Source: JBAZLV01 sp964586075 (GTDB lineage: Bacteria; Nitrospirota; UBA9217). Taken from it: a stretch of DNA of 64,000 bases. Shown piece after piece: positions 44,133 through 53,420 of this stretch; within the stretch, counting starts at the first letter, position 1, and the number at the start of each line of letters is the position of its first letter. Made by a program: the position numbers and the translations under genes. The DNA lies in assembly GCA_964586075.1 (NCBI GenBank), contig CAZPGZ010000012.1, positions 1 to 64,000 on the forward strand, in the 5' to 3' direction. The notes under the pieces are model-generated. The model was not told the origin of the DNA, ran no database searches, and saw nothing but the letters and a program-made list of their open reading frames with translations.

Positions 44133-44517
44133 GACCTTTTCCTCCCTCAGCAAACATTTTCTTCAAAATAGTCCGGATATTCTGCATAACGACTTCAGCA
44201 GTAACCGGTTTCGTAAGATATCCATTCACTCCCGCGCTAAAGGCCCGCTCCCGTTCCACATTGTCCATTTCCGTGGTCACCATCAAAATCGGAAGATGCG
44301 CCTGTTGGGCATCAGCCCTGACTGCTTTTACAAATTCAATGCCGTCCATATACGGCATATTAAGATCGCTGATGATCAGGTTGACGTTTTCGCTTCCCAG
44401 TTTTTCGAGTCCGTCAAGGCCGTTTTCAGCATGGACTACTTCGAATCCTTTTGATTTTAAAAAGAGCCCAAGCAGCTTCCGGGTCGTCTTATCGTCGTCT
44501 ACAATCATGATCTTCAT
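44125..44517 (-). CDS. second CheY-like receiver protein (che2)
   Basis: A 130-residue receiver (IMIVDDDKTTRK, LIISDLNMPYMDGIEFV, LMVTTEMD, GYLTKPVTAEV) with the active residues intact. It overlaps the E. coli-like CheY by eight bases. It lacks the E. coli CheY motor-binding sequence style, so it may act as a phosphate sink or bind another partner. Confidence 0.94.
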   Translation of the reverse strand: MKIMIVDDDKTTRKLLGLFLKSKGFEVVHAENGLDGLEKLGSENVNLIISDLNMPYMDGIEFVKAVRADAQQAHLPILMVTTEMDNVERERAFSAGVNGYLTKPVTAEVVMQNIRTILKKMFAEGGKGHA

Positions 44518-44519
44518 TC

Positions 44520-45335
44520 TTATCCTCTCTGATACGCGATAACTTTATTAATAAGAACCGGCCGAAACGCCCGTGTAATGTTATGCAGGCTTTCCGCAGA
44601 ACCGATGATCAGAAATCCGCCCGGCCGCAGACTGTCATACAGCAGGGAGACTACTTTCTGCTTTGCTTTATCGTCAAAGTAAATAAGCACGTTTCTACAA
44701 AAAATTGCATCCATAGCCGGAAGCGTTTTTATTTTTTTTTCATCCGTCAGGTTGATATTTAGAAATTTGACCGCATTTCTTACGACGACATCAATCTCAT
44801 GCCCTGTTCCGTTTCTTTTGAAATACTTGCTCAAGTATGGTTCTTTTACGGTCCTCATCGAGTAGGAGCCGTAGACGCCTTTTTTAGCTGCCTCCAGCAC
44901 TTCATTGCTGATGTCTGAAGCAAAAATTTCCATTTTTGAACACTGTTTCTTTTCCATAAGCATCATGGCAAGCGTGTATGCTTCCTCTCCCGTGGAAGAC
45001 GCGGCAGACCAAATTCTGATATCGGAAGAGCCCTTGCCTTCCAGGATGCGCCCTACAAGAATGTCGTTGAATACATCCAGCTGCTGCGGCTCGCGAAAAA
45101 AATACGTTTCATTTACCGTCACGGCGTCAAAGAGCTTTGTCAGCTCATCTCCATTCAGGCCCGAACGGACGCATTGAAGGTATTCATCGAACGTTTTCAG
45201 CTTCTTTTCTTCAAGCCTCGAAGCGAGCTTCTTCTCAAGCAGGTACTTTTTGGTGTCCGGAATAAAAATGCCGCTTTTCTCGTAGATGAAATCTCTGAGC
45301 TGCCTGAATGTGGCATCCTGCAAAACGGCATTCAT
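44520..45335 (-). CDS. cheR: CheR, chemoreceptor methyltransferase (che2)
   Basis: A 271-residue SAM methyltransferase from ATG 45335 (GGAGGG nine bases upstream). Helical N-domain (about 5-70), then IWSAASSTGEEAYTLAMML, FASDISNEVLEAA, IFCRNVLIYFD and GSAESLHN. None of the che2 MCPs carries a pentapeptide tether, so this enzyme probably works untethered. Confidence 0.97.
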   Translation of the reverse strand: MNAVLQDATFRQLRDFIYEKSGIFIPDTKKYLLEKKLASRLEEKKLKTFDEYLQCVRSGLNGDELTKLFDAVTVNETYFFREPQQLDVFNDILVGRILEGKGSSDIRIWSAASSTGEEAYTLAMMLMEKKQCSKMEIFASDISNEVLEAAKKGVYGSYSMRTVKEPYLSKYFKRNGTGHEIDVVVRNAVKFLNINLTDEKKIKTLPAMDAIFCRNVLIYFDDKAKQKVVSLLYDSLRPGGFLIIGSAESLHNITRAFRPVLINKVIAYQRG

Positions 45336-45337
45336 TA

Positions 45338-46570
45338 TTATTTGCCCTCCAGCAGCCACATAACGCGCTCCCTGATCGCTTTCTCCTGGTGCTCTTTAAG
45401 CGGCGCCAAAAACGTCGCCGCGTTGTCGCCCGCCAGCATGGCAACGGCATCTATTGCCGCAAGAACCACATGGGTGCTTACGTCCTTGAACAGGGGAGTG
45501 ATGTGCGGCAATGCTTCTGCATTCCCCAGTTCTCTTAGAATATCGAGTGTGATCACCTTGCCCCGGAATTTTATCGCAGGATTGCGAAGTGTCTCGATGA
45601 AATCTCCCTGGTCCATAAAATCCATCAGCGCCTGTTTGATTTCTGCAAGCCGCTCGTCGCCCATCGGATCAGACGGGTCAAGCAAGCCTGCGATGTCGAT
45701 GATATTCGGAATCGCACGCTTTTCCCCCATATCGACGAGACCACGAATAGCGATAAGGCGGTCTTCCCACTCTCCCTGTTTCAGAATATTCATCAGCGTA
45801 TCGGTAACGCCGGTCATAGACGGAGAAAGCCCTGTTTGGACAAGGCTTTTCACAACCGCATTTTTCTCCATGTCAGCAGCCTTGGGAAGATAATCATACA
45901 AAATGGCGCTCGCCTGAGGAGACGGAAACTTCCCCAGTGCTTCAATAGCAGCATACCGAAGAGCCGCGGAAGAGCTCGAAAGAAGTCCCTTTACCGGTCC
46001 GAGTGATGCTTCATCGCTGAACGAGGCAAGCGCATCCAGAGCGGAGAAACAAACCCATTCTTCATCTCGCAGCGCTGCGATTAATGCGGGAATTGCTTCC
46101 CGGTAGTTTAAAATCGCCAGCGTTTTGGCGGATGATGAGCGTACATTGGCGTTGGGATCAATCTGCATCAGCTTCACGATCTCGCCCGGATAGTCACAGG
46201 TTCCGATATCACCGATCAGATCTACGGCAAATTTTCGGATGTCATCATCCTTGTCAATAAAGAGATCCCGGAGCAGCGGAACTGCCGGCGGTCCGATCTC
46301 TTTTAAAATGACCAAAGTCGTATTTCTCAACAACGGACCTTCTCGGAGCAGCGGGAGAATCATGTACGCGGTCACTTCTCCCCCGATATTTATCAGAGAA
46401 CGCATTGCGGCGTCCTGCACCCCCGGATTCTCATCATGCAGCGCCTTGATAAGGGGGTAAATCGCCCGCTCATCAGCGCCTGCAAGCGCTTCCGCAGCCG
46501 CTCTCCGTTGTCCTGGATCAGCGCCTGCGAGGTCGCTTTTCAACCGGGTAAGTTGTTCTGTTTCCAGCAT
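45338..46570 (-). CDS. HEAT-repeat protein between fliA and cheR
   Basis: A 410-residue soluble protein of repeated HEAT-like helical pairs: AAAEALAGADERAIYPLIKAL, DENPGVQDAAMRSLINI, REGPLLRNTTLVILKEIGPPAVPLL, IRKFAVDLIGDIG, SSAKTLAILNYREAIPAL and more to the end. No catalytic motif or signal peptide. It is the first gene behind the sigma-28-type promoter at 46592-46618, and its stop is three bases before cheR2. It is probably a chemotaxis scaffold or array/pole adaptor; function is unknown. Confidence 0.82.
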   Translation of the reverse strand: MLETEQLTRLKSDLAGADPGQRRAAAEALAGADERAIYPLIKALHDENPGVQDAAMRSLINIGGEVTAYMILPLLREGPLLRNTTLVILKEIGPPAVPLLRDLFIDKDDDIRKFAVDLIGDIGTCDYPGEIVKLMQIDPNANVRSSSAKTLAILNYREAIPALIAALRDEEWVCFSALDALASFSDEASLGPVKGLLSSSSAALRYAAIEALGKFPSPQASAILYDYLPKAADMEKNAVVKSLVQTGLSPSMTGVTDTLMNILKQGEWEDRLIAIRGLVDMGEKRAIPNIIDIAGLLDPSDPMGDERLAEIKQALMDFMDQGDFIETLRNPAIKFRGKVITLDILRELGNAEALPHITPLFKDVSTHVVLAAIDAVAMLAGDNAATFLAPLKEHQEKAIRERVMWLLEGK

Positions 46571-46591
46571 AAATCTCCCTCCTGGGTCATC

Positions 46592-46618
46592 TTATCGGCT
46601 TTTTCCCACGGTTCTTTA
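46592..46618 (-). promoter_or_regulatory. sigma-28 (FliA) promoter of the che2 operon, overlapping the fliA stop codon
   Basis: On the minus strand -35 TAAAGAAC (46611-46618, five of eight), exactly 11 bases, and a perfect -10 GCCGATAA (46592-46599). The -35 includes the fliA TAA stop at 46616-46618. The HEAT-protein start is 22 bases beyond the -10. FliA would thus drive the che2 genes immediately behind its own gene. Confidence 0.8.
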
Positions 46619-47353
46619 ACCCGGTACATGGGCCTCCATTTTTGATTTAACTCTGATGAGGGCCTGGTTATGCAACTGGCAAACGCGTCCCTCGGTGAGA
46701 TTCAGGACCTTGCCGATTTCCTTCATCGTCAGTTCGTTCCAGTAGTACAAAGACAGGACAAGCTTTTCCTTTTCCGGAAGCCCTTCAATGTGCTGCGCAA
46801 GGGCCTCCTTGATGGAAGCGTCCTCATATACCTCAAAGGGGGTCCTCGCTGTCGGATCGGCAATGCGTTCAGAGACATGCATTTCATGGTCATCAAACAT
46901 TGAGCCGTTAAAGTCCTCCAGGCTCAGCATGACGGCGGCATGAGCGTCCTGGGTGATCTTGTAATAATCATCGAGGGAAATTCCCAAGTGCTCAGCTATT
47001 TCGTCATCATACGGAGGACGACCAAGCTCCTGCTCAAGCTTCTGGAACGCTTTCCGTATCGTGCTGATTTTGCTCTTTACCGAGCGAGGAACCCAGTCCT
47101 GAGACCGCAACTCATCGAGCATGGCACCCCGTATGCGGTGCTCAACGAAGGTGCTGAGTTTTACCCGGCCCTCTTCGTACCGCTGCAGAGAGTCCAGGAG
47201 CCCGACAATCCCGCTGTTGATCAGATCGTTGATCGTCAGCTGGGGAGGGAGACGCTTTCCCAGACGATAAGCGGTATATTTGATGAACGGGAGAAAATCC
47301 TTGATGATCTGCTCTTTTTCCTGTTCGCTTATTTCCGTTTTATATCCAAGCAT
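46616..47353 (-). CDS. fliA: FliA, flagellar sigma-28 factor
   Basis: A 245-residue sigma factor: region 2 (LINSGIVGLLDSLQRYEEGRVKLSTFVEHRIRGAML split by typical family variation, LRSQDWVPRSVK), region 3 and region 4 HTH (YWNELTMKEIGKVLNLTEGRVCQLHNQAL). It recognises TAAA-N15-CGATAA-type promoters of late genes. Four such promoters are visible in this window. It closes the fliL-flhG operon. Confidence 0.98.
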   Translation of the reverse strand: MLGYKTEISEQEKEQIIKDFLPFIKYTAYRLGKRLPPQLTINDLINSGIVGLLDSLQRYEEGRVKLSTFVEHRIRGAMLDELRSQDWVPRSVKSKISTIRKAFQKLEQELGRPPYDDEIAEHLGISLDDYYKITQDAHAAVMLSLEDFNGSMFDDHEMHVSERIADPTARTPFEVYEDASIKEALAQHIEGLPEKEKLVLSLYYWNELTMKEIGKVLNLTEGRVCQLHNQALIRVKSKMEAHVPG

Positions 47354-47363
47354 ACGATTGTCC

Positions 47364-48200
47364 TCATGAGTGCGTTGATGCCGACAAAAGGTTCCCGATG
47401 AAAAACTGAAGCGTGCCTTTCACTTTGGTGCCTTGTTCACTAAATTTTTTCGCCAGTTCCCGGATGCGCTGTGATGTCGGCGTGTTGGGATACACGTCGA
47501 TGAAAGCCTTCTGTGCCCGAACAGCCTTGGGCACCATTTCATCAAAGGGCAGGTCGCCGAGGTAGTTCAGGGAAATACTCAGAAATTTTTCCGTCGCGGA
47601 TGACAGCCTCCGGAACACGTCATATCCTTCTTCCGGGCTCCTGGCCGAGTTCACGAGCACGTGAAATTCCTTTTCCTGATACCGCGTGCACAGCACCTTG
47701 ATCAGCGCGTAGGCGTCGGTGATTGCCGTGGGTTCGGGCGAGGTGACGATGACGATTTCCTGCGCTGCGATGCAGAAAAAAGCTACATTTTCGGAAATTC
47801 CCGCCGCCGTGTCGATCAGAAGCACATCGATGTCGCTGACATACGAGTCGAATTCCTCCATGATCTTGAGGCGCTGGAATTCGTCCAGAGCGGTCAGTTC
47901 CTGAACACCGGATCCTGCCGGCAGAATCTTGATGCCGTGAGGGCCTTCCACGACCACATCGCGAAGCGACATTTCCCCGCGCAGAACATGCTGAATATTG
48001 TAATGCGGCGCAAGGTGGAGCAGCACATCGATGTTGCTTAATCCCAGATCGGCATCGAAGATCATAACATTCAAACCGCGTGCCCGCATGGCGATTGCAA
48101 GGTTCGCCACAACATTGGTTTTGCCCACACCGCCTTTGCCGCTTGCAACGGCTATCGTCTTTACGCAGCGTTTTTTCACGTCCTGATTTTTTGTCAGCAT
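47364..48200 (-). CDS. flhG: FlhG/FleN, MinD-like flagellar number ATPase
   Basis: A 278-residue ParA/MinD ATPase: deviant Walker A ASGKGGVGKTNVVANLA, FDADLGLSNID, and IDTAAGISENVAFF. ATG 48200 is chosen over GTG 48209; it overlaps flhF by seven bases. FlhG limits flagellar number, often by acting on FlhF and the FlrA/FleQ activator. Its presence with FlhF supports polar flagella. Confidence 0.95.
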   Translation of the reverse strand: MLTKNQDVKKRCVKTIAVASGKGGVGKTNVVANLAIAMRARGLNVMIFDADLGLSNIDVLLHLAPHYNIQHVLRGEMSLRDVVVEGPHGIKILPAGSGVQELTALDEFQRLKIMEEFDSYVSDIDVLLIDTAAGISENVAFFCIAAQEIVIVTSPEPTAITDAYALIKVLCTRYQEKEFHVLVNSARSPEEGYDVFRRLSSATEKFLSISLNYLGDLPFDEMVPKAVRAQKAFIDVYPNTPTSQRIRELAKKFSEQGTKVKGTLQFFIGNLLSASTHS

Positions 48201-49264
48201 GGGACACACTCCCTATTCACGATAAGACCCGCTAACCGGTTCACGGTCGGGTATTCTATATCACCGGGGACCCGCTGTCCGGTGGTGAGATACGCTACAG
48301 GCTTCTGGTACGTGGTCATAAGATTGTAGAGCGGTCCGAACCGGACGGCTTCATCCACTTTCGAAAAGGCAACATAGTCAATGGGAAGATTCCGGTAATG
48401 ACGGTACGATTCGATCATGAACTCGTCGTCTCCGTTTGCGTTCATCAGGAGGTGCAGTTCCAGGGGAAGGCCCGCTGCCTTGCAGATTTCATCCATGCCC
48501 TTAATATATGCATCATCGCGCGGATTTCTGCCTATGGTATCGATGAAAATGACGTCCTTGGTCTGCGCAAACTTCGCAAGCGCGCTCCTGAACTCCGTTA
48601 TGTTCGACACCGTGGCAAGGGGAATGCCGAGGATGTTCGAATAAATACGCATCTGTTCCACCGCACCGATCCGGTAGGTATCAAGGTTGACGATGCATGC
48701 TCGTTTTTTGTTTTTGATCGCCTGCGCCGCAAGTTTCGCGATGGTCGTGGTCTTGCCGACGCCGGTCGGCCCGATCAGCATAACGGCCTTTTTCATGCCC
48801 TGATGCCGCTTGATTTTAATCTCCGATGATATCAAAAGAGGAATATCGTCAAGGTCTTTGGCTTTTTCGCACAGGAGAACAGCGTATTCATCCCGTATTG
48901 ACTGTTTTCTGAGAAACGCCAGAATCAGTTTTTTCTCTTCCGGAAGGTCCACTTCATACCCCCGATTTTTCATGCTTTCAATGGCCTGCCGCAGGCTTCC
49001 GATTTCGTCCTTTATCTCATCAACAAGAGCGGGTTTGGGTGGTTCCGGCACCGGTGCCGTCATCGCCGAAGCCTGGGTCACGGTCTTGCTGTGGACCGGT
49101 TTTCTCTGGACGGCATCATAATCGACACCGGCCGTAATCTCCACGCTCGGAACAAGGCCTTTCTTTTCCTTGGTGGACAGAATTACTGCATCGTTGCTCA
49201 TTTCCTTTTTCACCAGATCGAGTGCTGCGGAAAATGTTCGGGCTTTAAATGTCTTAATCTTCAT
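48194..49264 (-). CDS. flhF: FlhF, SRP-type GTPase for flagellar placement
   Basis: A 356-residue protein: B-domain N-terminus (MKIKTFKARTFSAALDLVKKEM), N domain, then the GTPase with GPTGVGKTTTIAKLA, DTYRIGAVEQMRIYS, DTIGRNPRD and TKVD-equivalent FSKVDEA. It overlaps flhA by 11 bases. It places flagella at a pole in other bacteria. Confidence 0.97.
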   Translation of the reverse strand: MKIKTFKARTFSAALDLVKKEMSNDAVILSTKEKKGLVPSVEITAGVDYDAVQRKPVHSKTVTQASAMTAPVPEPPKPALVDEIKDEIGSLRQAIESMKNRGYEVDLPEEKKLILAFLRKQSIRDEYAVLLCEKAKDLDDIPLLISSEIKIKRHQGMKKAVMLIGPTGVGKTTTIAKLAAQAIKNKKRACIVNLDTYRIGAVEQMRIYSNILGIPLATVSNITEFRSALAKFAQTKDVIFIDTIGRNPRDDAYIKGMDEICKAAGLPLELHLLMNANGDDEFMIESYRHYRNLPIDYVAFSKVDEAVRFGPLYNLMTTYQKPVAYLTTGQRVPGDIEYPTVNRLAGLIVNRECVPC

Positions 49265-51296
49265 ACTTCACCACCCCTGTTGTATAGAGTTTTACCGATG
49301 GAGCGATTTCTGCATTTGACAAAACCGTCAACGTGGGAAGGAACCGTTCCGTAATTTTTCTCAGGAACCTTCTCACCGGGACCGAGCACAGAATAATGGG
49401 AAAGCCTCCCCGGAACCTGTCGCCTTTTGCCGCGTTATCGATAGCCCGCAACAGCTTCGTGACCATATCCGGCCGGAGCGCACCGCCTTCTTCCATGGCC
49501 TGTGAAAGTGCCCGCTCGAACCGGGGATCCAGCGCCATAACATTAATGCTCCCGTCAGACGCTGCGTACTTGCGGGTAATGTATCGCGACAATGTCTGCC
49601 GCACATACTCAGTCAGCTGTTCCACATCCTTGACGGAAGGCGCATAGTCAAGCAGTGTTTCGAGTATCGCAACTAAATCATTGATCGGCACCCGTTCTTT
49701 CAGCAGATTCTGCAGCACGCGCTGCACGCCGCCGAGCGTCAGATAGGCAGGAATAAGCTCCTCCACGATCTTGGGATAATTCTTCGAAATTGCGTCAAGC
49801 AAATGCTGCACTTCGGTCCTGGTCAGCAGTTCCCAGGCATGCGTCTTGATCACCTCGGCGATATGCGTTGCCATTGCCGTTGCAGGATCCACCACCATGT
49901 ATCCCCGCGCCTGGGCGTTTTCCACTTCCTCTTCGCGGATCCAGAATGCCGGCAAACCGAATGCCGGCTCCTTGGTCGGGATCCCTTCAATGCGTTCCAT
50001 CTCGCCTGAGGCCATCGCAAGACGATATCCAACCATGACTTCACCTTTTGCCGCCTCAATGCCTCTGAGGGAGAGGCAGTATTCGTGCGGCCTGAGCTGC
50101 AGGTTGTCCTTGATATGGATTGAAGGCACGACAAAGCCGAGTTCACTCGCAAGTTGTCTGCGCATGGCTTTTATTTTGCTCAATAATTCCGACTTTCCTG
50201 ATTCGACAAGCGGTATGAGGCCATATCCGATTTCGAATGTGAGAGGCTCTATTTCCACATACGGTTCGATTTCCGGCTCTGCCTGAGCTTGTGGCGCCGC
50301 CTCATCCTGCTTCTCTTCTTTCTTTTCGGCAGGCGCATTCGCAAGCAGGTACGCCATGCCACCGGATGCAGCAGAGAGAAGGAAGAATGAGAGGTGAGGA
50401 AGCCCCGGGATAATACCGAGCACCGCCATAACACCTGACGCGGTCGCAAGTGACTTCGGGTTGATGAACACCTGGCGGGTAATGTCTTTTCCAAGATCGC
50501 TGTCGTTCCCCGCACGGCTGACGATAAGGCCTGCGGTCGTGGAAATAAGCAGTGCAGGCATTTGGGTTACCAGACCGTCACCGATGGTCAGGATCGTATA
50601 GGTCCGGGCCGCGTCGGCAATAGCCATGCCCTGCTGCAGCGTGCCGATGACAAATCCGCCCACTATGTTAATGGCGGTGATGATGAGACCGGCGACGGCG
50701 TCGCCCCGCACAAACTTGCTCGCGCCGTCCATGGCGCCGTAAAAGTCGGCTTCCTGGGCTATGACCGCACGCCGTTTTCGTGCCGTATTCTCATCGATCA
50801 GTCCGGCATTGAGGTCCGCATCGATGGCCATCTGCTTTCCCGGCATGGCGTCGAGGACAAACCGTGCGGCCACCTCGGCGATTCTTCCCGATCCTTTGGT
50901 GATGACGACAAAATTAATGACCACCAGAATCAGAAAAACGGTCAATCCGACCGCATAATTTCCGCCCACAACGAAATTGCCGAAGGCCTTGATCACTTCT
51001 CCGGCTGCCCCTTCGCCCTCGTTCCCCTTCAAAAGAATCAACCGTGTCGAAGCCACGTTGAGAGCCAACCGGTAGAGTGTCGTCATCAGCAGAATCGACG
51101 GGAACACCGACAAATCCAGGGGTTTCTTGATAAAAATGCCGGTCACCAGAATGACAATGGACAGCGATATGGAAAACGACAGGAGCATGTCCAGCACGAA
51201 CGGCGGAATAGGAAGAATCATGACGCCCAGAATCGTGACAACGCCCAATGCCACCATGATATCCGCCCGGTTTTGAATCATCGTAAGAATGCCCAT
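49254..51296 (-). CDS. flhA: FlhA, flagellar export gate
   Basis: A 680-residue export gate: eight membrane helices in the first half, the FHIPEP-family stretch (GSGRIAEVAARFVLDAMPGKQMAID split across the loop), and a linker plus cytoplasmic C-domain that docks FliI/FliJ and chaperones. AGGAG precedes ATG 51296. Confidence 0.98.
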   Translation of the reverse strand: MGILTMIQNRADIMVALGVVTILGVMILPIPPFVLDMLLSFSISLSIVILVTGIFIKKPLDLSVFPSILLMTTLYRLALNVASTRLILLKGNEGEGAAGEVIKAFGNFVVGGNYAVGLTVFLILVVINFVVITKGSGRIAEVAARFVLDAMPGKQMAIDADLNAGLIDENTARKRRAVIAQEADFYGAMDGASKFVRGDAVAGLIITAINIVGGFVIGTLQQGMAIADAARTYTILTIGDGLVTQMPALLISTTAGLIVSRAGNDSDLGKDITRQVFINPKSLATASGVMAVLGIIPGLPHLSFFLLSAASGGMAYLLANAPAEKKEEKQDEAAPQAQAEPEIEPYVEIEPLTFEIGYGLIPLVESGKSELLSKIKAMRRQLASELGFVVPSIHIKDNLQLRPHEYCLSLRGIEAAKGEVMVGYRLAMASGEMERIEGIPTKEPAFGLPAFWIREEEVENAQARGYMVVDPATAMATHIAEVIKTHAWELLTRTEVQHLLDAISKNYPKIVEELIPAYLTLGGVQRVLQNLLKERVPINDLVAILETLLDYAPSVKDVEQLTEYVRQTLSRYITRKYAASDGSINVMALDPRFERALSQAMEEGGALRPDMVTKLLRAIDNAAKGDRFRGGFPIILCSVPVRRFLRKITERFLPTLTVLSNAEIAPSVKLYTTGVVKYED

Positions 51297-51321
51297 TCTT
51301 CTTATCTCCTGTTTACGTACG

Positions 51322-52356
51322 CTACGCGACGCCTTTCAGCTTATAGATGTACGCAAGAATCTTTGCCACTGCACGGTACAGCTCTTCCGGGATGGGTTCG
51401 TTCAAATTCAATTTATACAGAGTGCGGGCCAACGGTTTGTCTTCCACGATCGGAATGCCGTGTTTGCGGGCGAGCTCTCTGATGTTCGCGGCGATGAGTT
51501 CCGCTCCCTTTGCGACCACCCGGGGGGCGGCCGTCCCGCCCCGCTCATAGCGAAGGGCAACGGCAAGATGCGTCGGGTTGGTTATAACCACAGTCGCCTT
51601 GGGGACTTCCTGCATCATCCGTCTGCGCGCCCGTTCCTTCTGGAGGCTGCGGATTCTCGATTTCATGATGGGATCCCCTTCCGATTCCTTGAATTCATCC
51701 CTGATATCTTTCTTGCTCATTCTGATGGACCGTTCAAACTGCCATTTCTGCACGAAATAATCGATAACTGCGATAATGGCAAAAAATCCGAAGCCGTACA
51801 TGACCGATTGCGCAATGAGCTTCATGGATGCCGGCATAATTTCCTGAAGATCCATGGCCGACAGCTGGGGAAGAAAAGCGAACGTTTTGCTGATAATAAA
51901 ATAAAACGCCAGACCGCCTGCTATAAACTTCAAAAGACTCTTGCCGAATTCCATAAGTCCTTCGAGCGAGAAGAGACGTTTTATGCCGGTTAACGGGTTC
52001 AGTTTCTCCAGATTTAGCTTCATCGGCTTTACCAGAAATCCGCCCTGCGCCACCGAGGAAAGCAGCGCAGTGAGGACGGCAATGGCGAAAAACGGCGCCA
52101 ATATCCAGAATGTCTCGGTTCCTGCGACATACAGCGCTCGAAAAGGATCTCTCCCGTACCGGAGGCCGAGCATGTCGCCCATCATCCGTGACAGATGCTC
52201 CATGAGCGATCTGCCGGAGAAATACAGCATAAACAGAATACCGCTCATGACCGACAGGGCGACCATGTCCCTGCTTCTGACAATCTGGCCTTTCTCCCGT
52301 GCCTCGTCGCGTTTTTTCTGTGTACCGCGTTCTGTTTTGTCTTCTTGTTCCGCCAT
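51322..52356 (-). CDS. flhB: FlhB, flagellar export specificity switch
   Basis: A 344-residue protein with four membrane helices and a cytoplasmic C-domain that contains the autocleavage site NPTH (VVITNPTHLAVALRYERG). Cleavage between Asn and Pro changes export from rod/hook to filament type. The C-terminal part after NPTH has a separate paralogue at 57544-57822 (FlhX). Confidence 0.98.
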   Translation of the reverse strand: MAEQEDKTERGTQKKRDEAREKGQIVRSRDMVALSVMSGILFMLYFSGRSLMEHLSRMMGDMLGLRYGRDPFRALYVAGTETFWILAPFFAIAVLTALLSSVAQGGFLVKPMKLNLEKLNPLTGIKRLFSLEGLMEFGKSLLKFIAGGLAFYFIISKTFAFLPQLSAMDLQEIMPASMKLIAQSVMYGFGFFAIIAVIDYFVQKWQFERSIRMSKKDIRDEFKESEGDPIMKSRIRSLQKERARRRMMQEVPKATVVITNPTHLAVALRYERGGTAAPRVVAKGAELIAANIRELARKHGIPIVEDKPLARTLYKLNLNEPIPEELYRAVAKILAYIYKLKGVA

Positions 52357-52358
52357 GA

Positions 52359-53111
52359 TTAACCCTTTGCTGCAGCGATGGCCCTCAGCATATCATCCTT
52401 GATGCCGGTGAAATAATCACCCACTACATAGATGAATACGGGCATGCTGATGATCATCACCAAAAAACCGAGTGCAATGTAGATCGGATATGCAACGAAA
52501 AAGATGTTGATCTGTGGCACCGCCTTGTAAATGAACCCAAGCAGAATATTCGCGATCAGCATGATGGTTACCACCGGGGCGCAGACTTTGATCGCGATAA
52601 TGAACATTTTGCTTCCCATTGCGATGATGGAAAAAACAAGGCTTTGTATATTGAGATGGCCTGCAGGTATCCATTCATAGCTCTTGACGAATATCGTGAT
52701 CAGATCATGATGGGCGTCCATGGAAAGAAAAACGAACATGGCGATGATGCCGTAGACCATGGAAATCTCCGTGGACTGACCCATTTCCGGGTTGAAGACG
52801 GAAGCCATGGAAAGACCGGTTGCGGTGCTCATCAACTGTCCGGCCATGTCTACAGCGATAAATACAAGCCGGGCTGAAAAGCCGAGCGCTATTCCGAAAA
52901 CGATTTCGCGCATGACTACGATCGGAATTTCCGGCCGTTCGACTTTGAACTCCACTATTGGTGAAAGAATCAGGGCGACGGCAACGGCAAATCCTATTTT
53001 GACCTGTGCCGGAAAGTTGTCGCTGCTCAAAAACGGGAGCAGGCTTACCATGATTCCTGCACGGAGCAGAATAAAAAGAAAGTTCGGTATGTATTGGGTC
53101 AGCAATTCCAT
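52359..53111 (-). CDS. fliR: FliR, flagellar export gate
   Basis: A 250-residue, highly hydrophobic protein with about six membrane segments. FIAVDMAGQLMSTATGLSMASVFNP is the FliR-family signature. ATG 53111 is chosen over an upstream TTG frame. It forms the FliPQR gate with the two upstream genes. It ends two bases before flhB. Confidence 0.97.
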   Translation of the reverse strand: MELLTQYIPNFLFILLRAGIMVSLLPFLSSDNFPAQVKIGFAVAVALILSPIVEFKVERPEIPIVVMREIVFGIALGFSARLVFIAVDMAGQLMSTATGLSMASVFNPEMGQSTEISMVYGIIAMFVFLSMDAHHDLITIFVKSYEWIPAGHLNIQSLVFSIIAMGSKMFIIAIKVCAPVVTIMLIANILLGFIYKAVPQINIFFVAYPIYIALGFLVMIISMPVFIYVVGDYFTGIKDDMLRAIAAAKG

Positions 53112-53150
53112 CGTTATCCTGTCCAGCCCGCAATTCACAGGAGATTTTAT

Positions 53151-53420
53151 CTACCGTATATACACGGGGATATTCGTGATAATATTTGTTGTAAAGGTCA
53201 TAAGCACCCGTGCGATCCACGGGAACAAAATAAAGAGACACAAAAAAACTGCCAGTACTTTCGGCACAAACGTCAGGGTGAATTCCTGTATCTGCGTTAC
53301 TGCCTGGAACATGCTTATCAGTAATCCCACCACGAGACTTACGATCAGCACCGGTCCTGAGGCAAGCAGCACGGTTTTGAACACTTCTCCGGAAAGCTCT
53401 CGTACAACATCCACAGTCAT
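53151..53420 (-). CDS. fliQ: FliQ, flagellar export gate
   Basis: An 89-residue, two-helix protein (TVDVVRELSGEVFKTVLLASGPVLIVSLVVG-type, AVTQIQEFTLTFVPK). AAGGAG lies before ATG 53420, which overlaps the fliP stop (ATGA). Length and motif match the family. Confidence 0.97.
   Translation of the reverse strand: MTVDVVRELSGEVFKTVLLASGPVLIVSLVVGLLISMFQAVTQIQEFTLTFVPKVLAVFLCLFILFPWIARVLMTFTTNIITNIPVYIR

Noticed and set aside
50562..51482. long plus-strand open frame opposite flhA
   Set aside because: Composition is that of a reverse-complement shadow; flhA is unambiguous.
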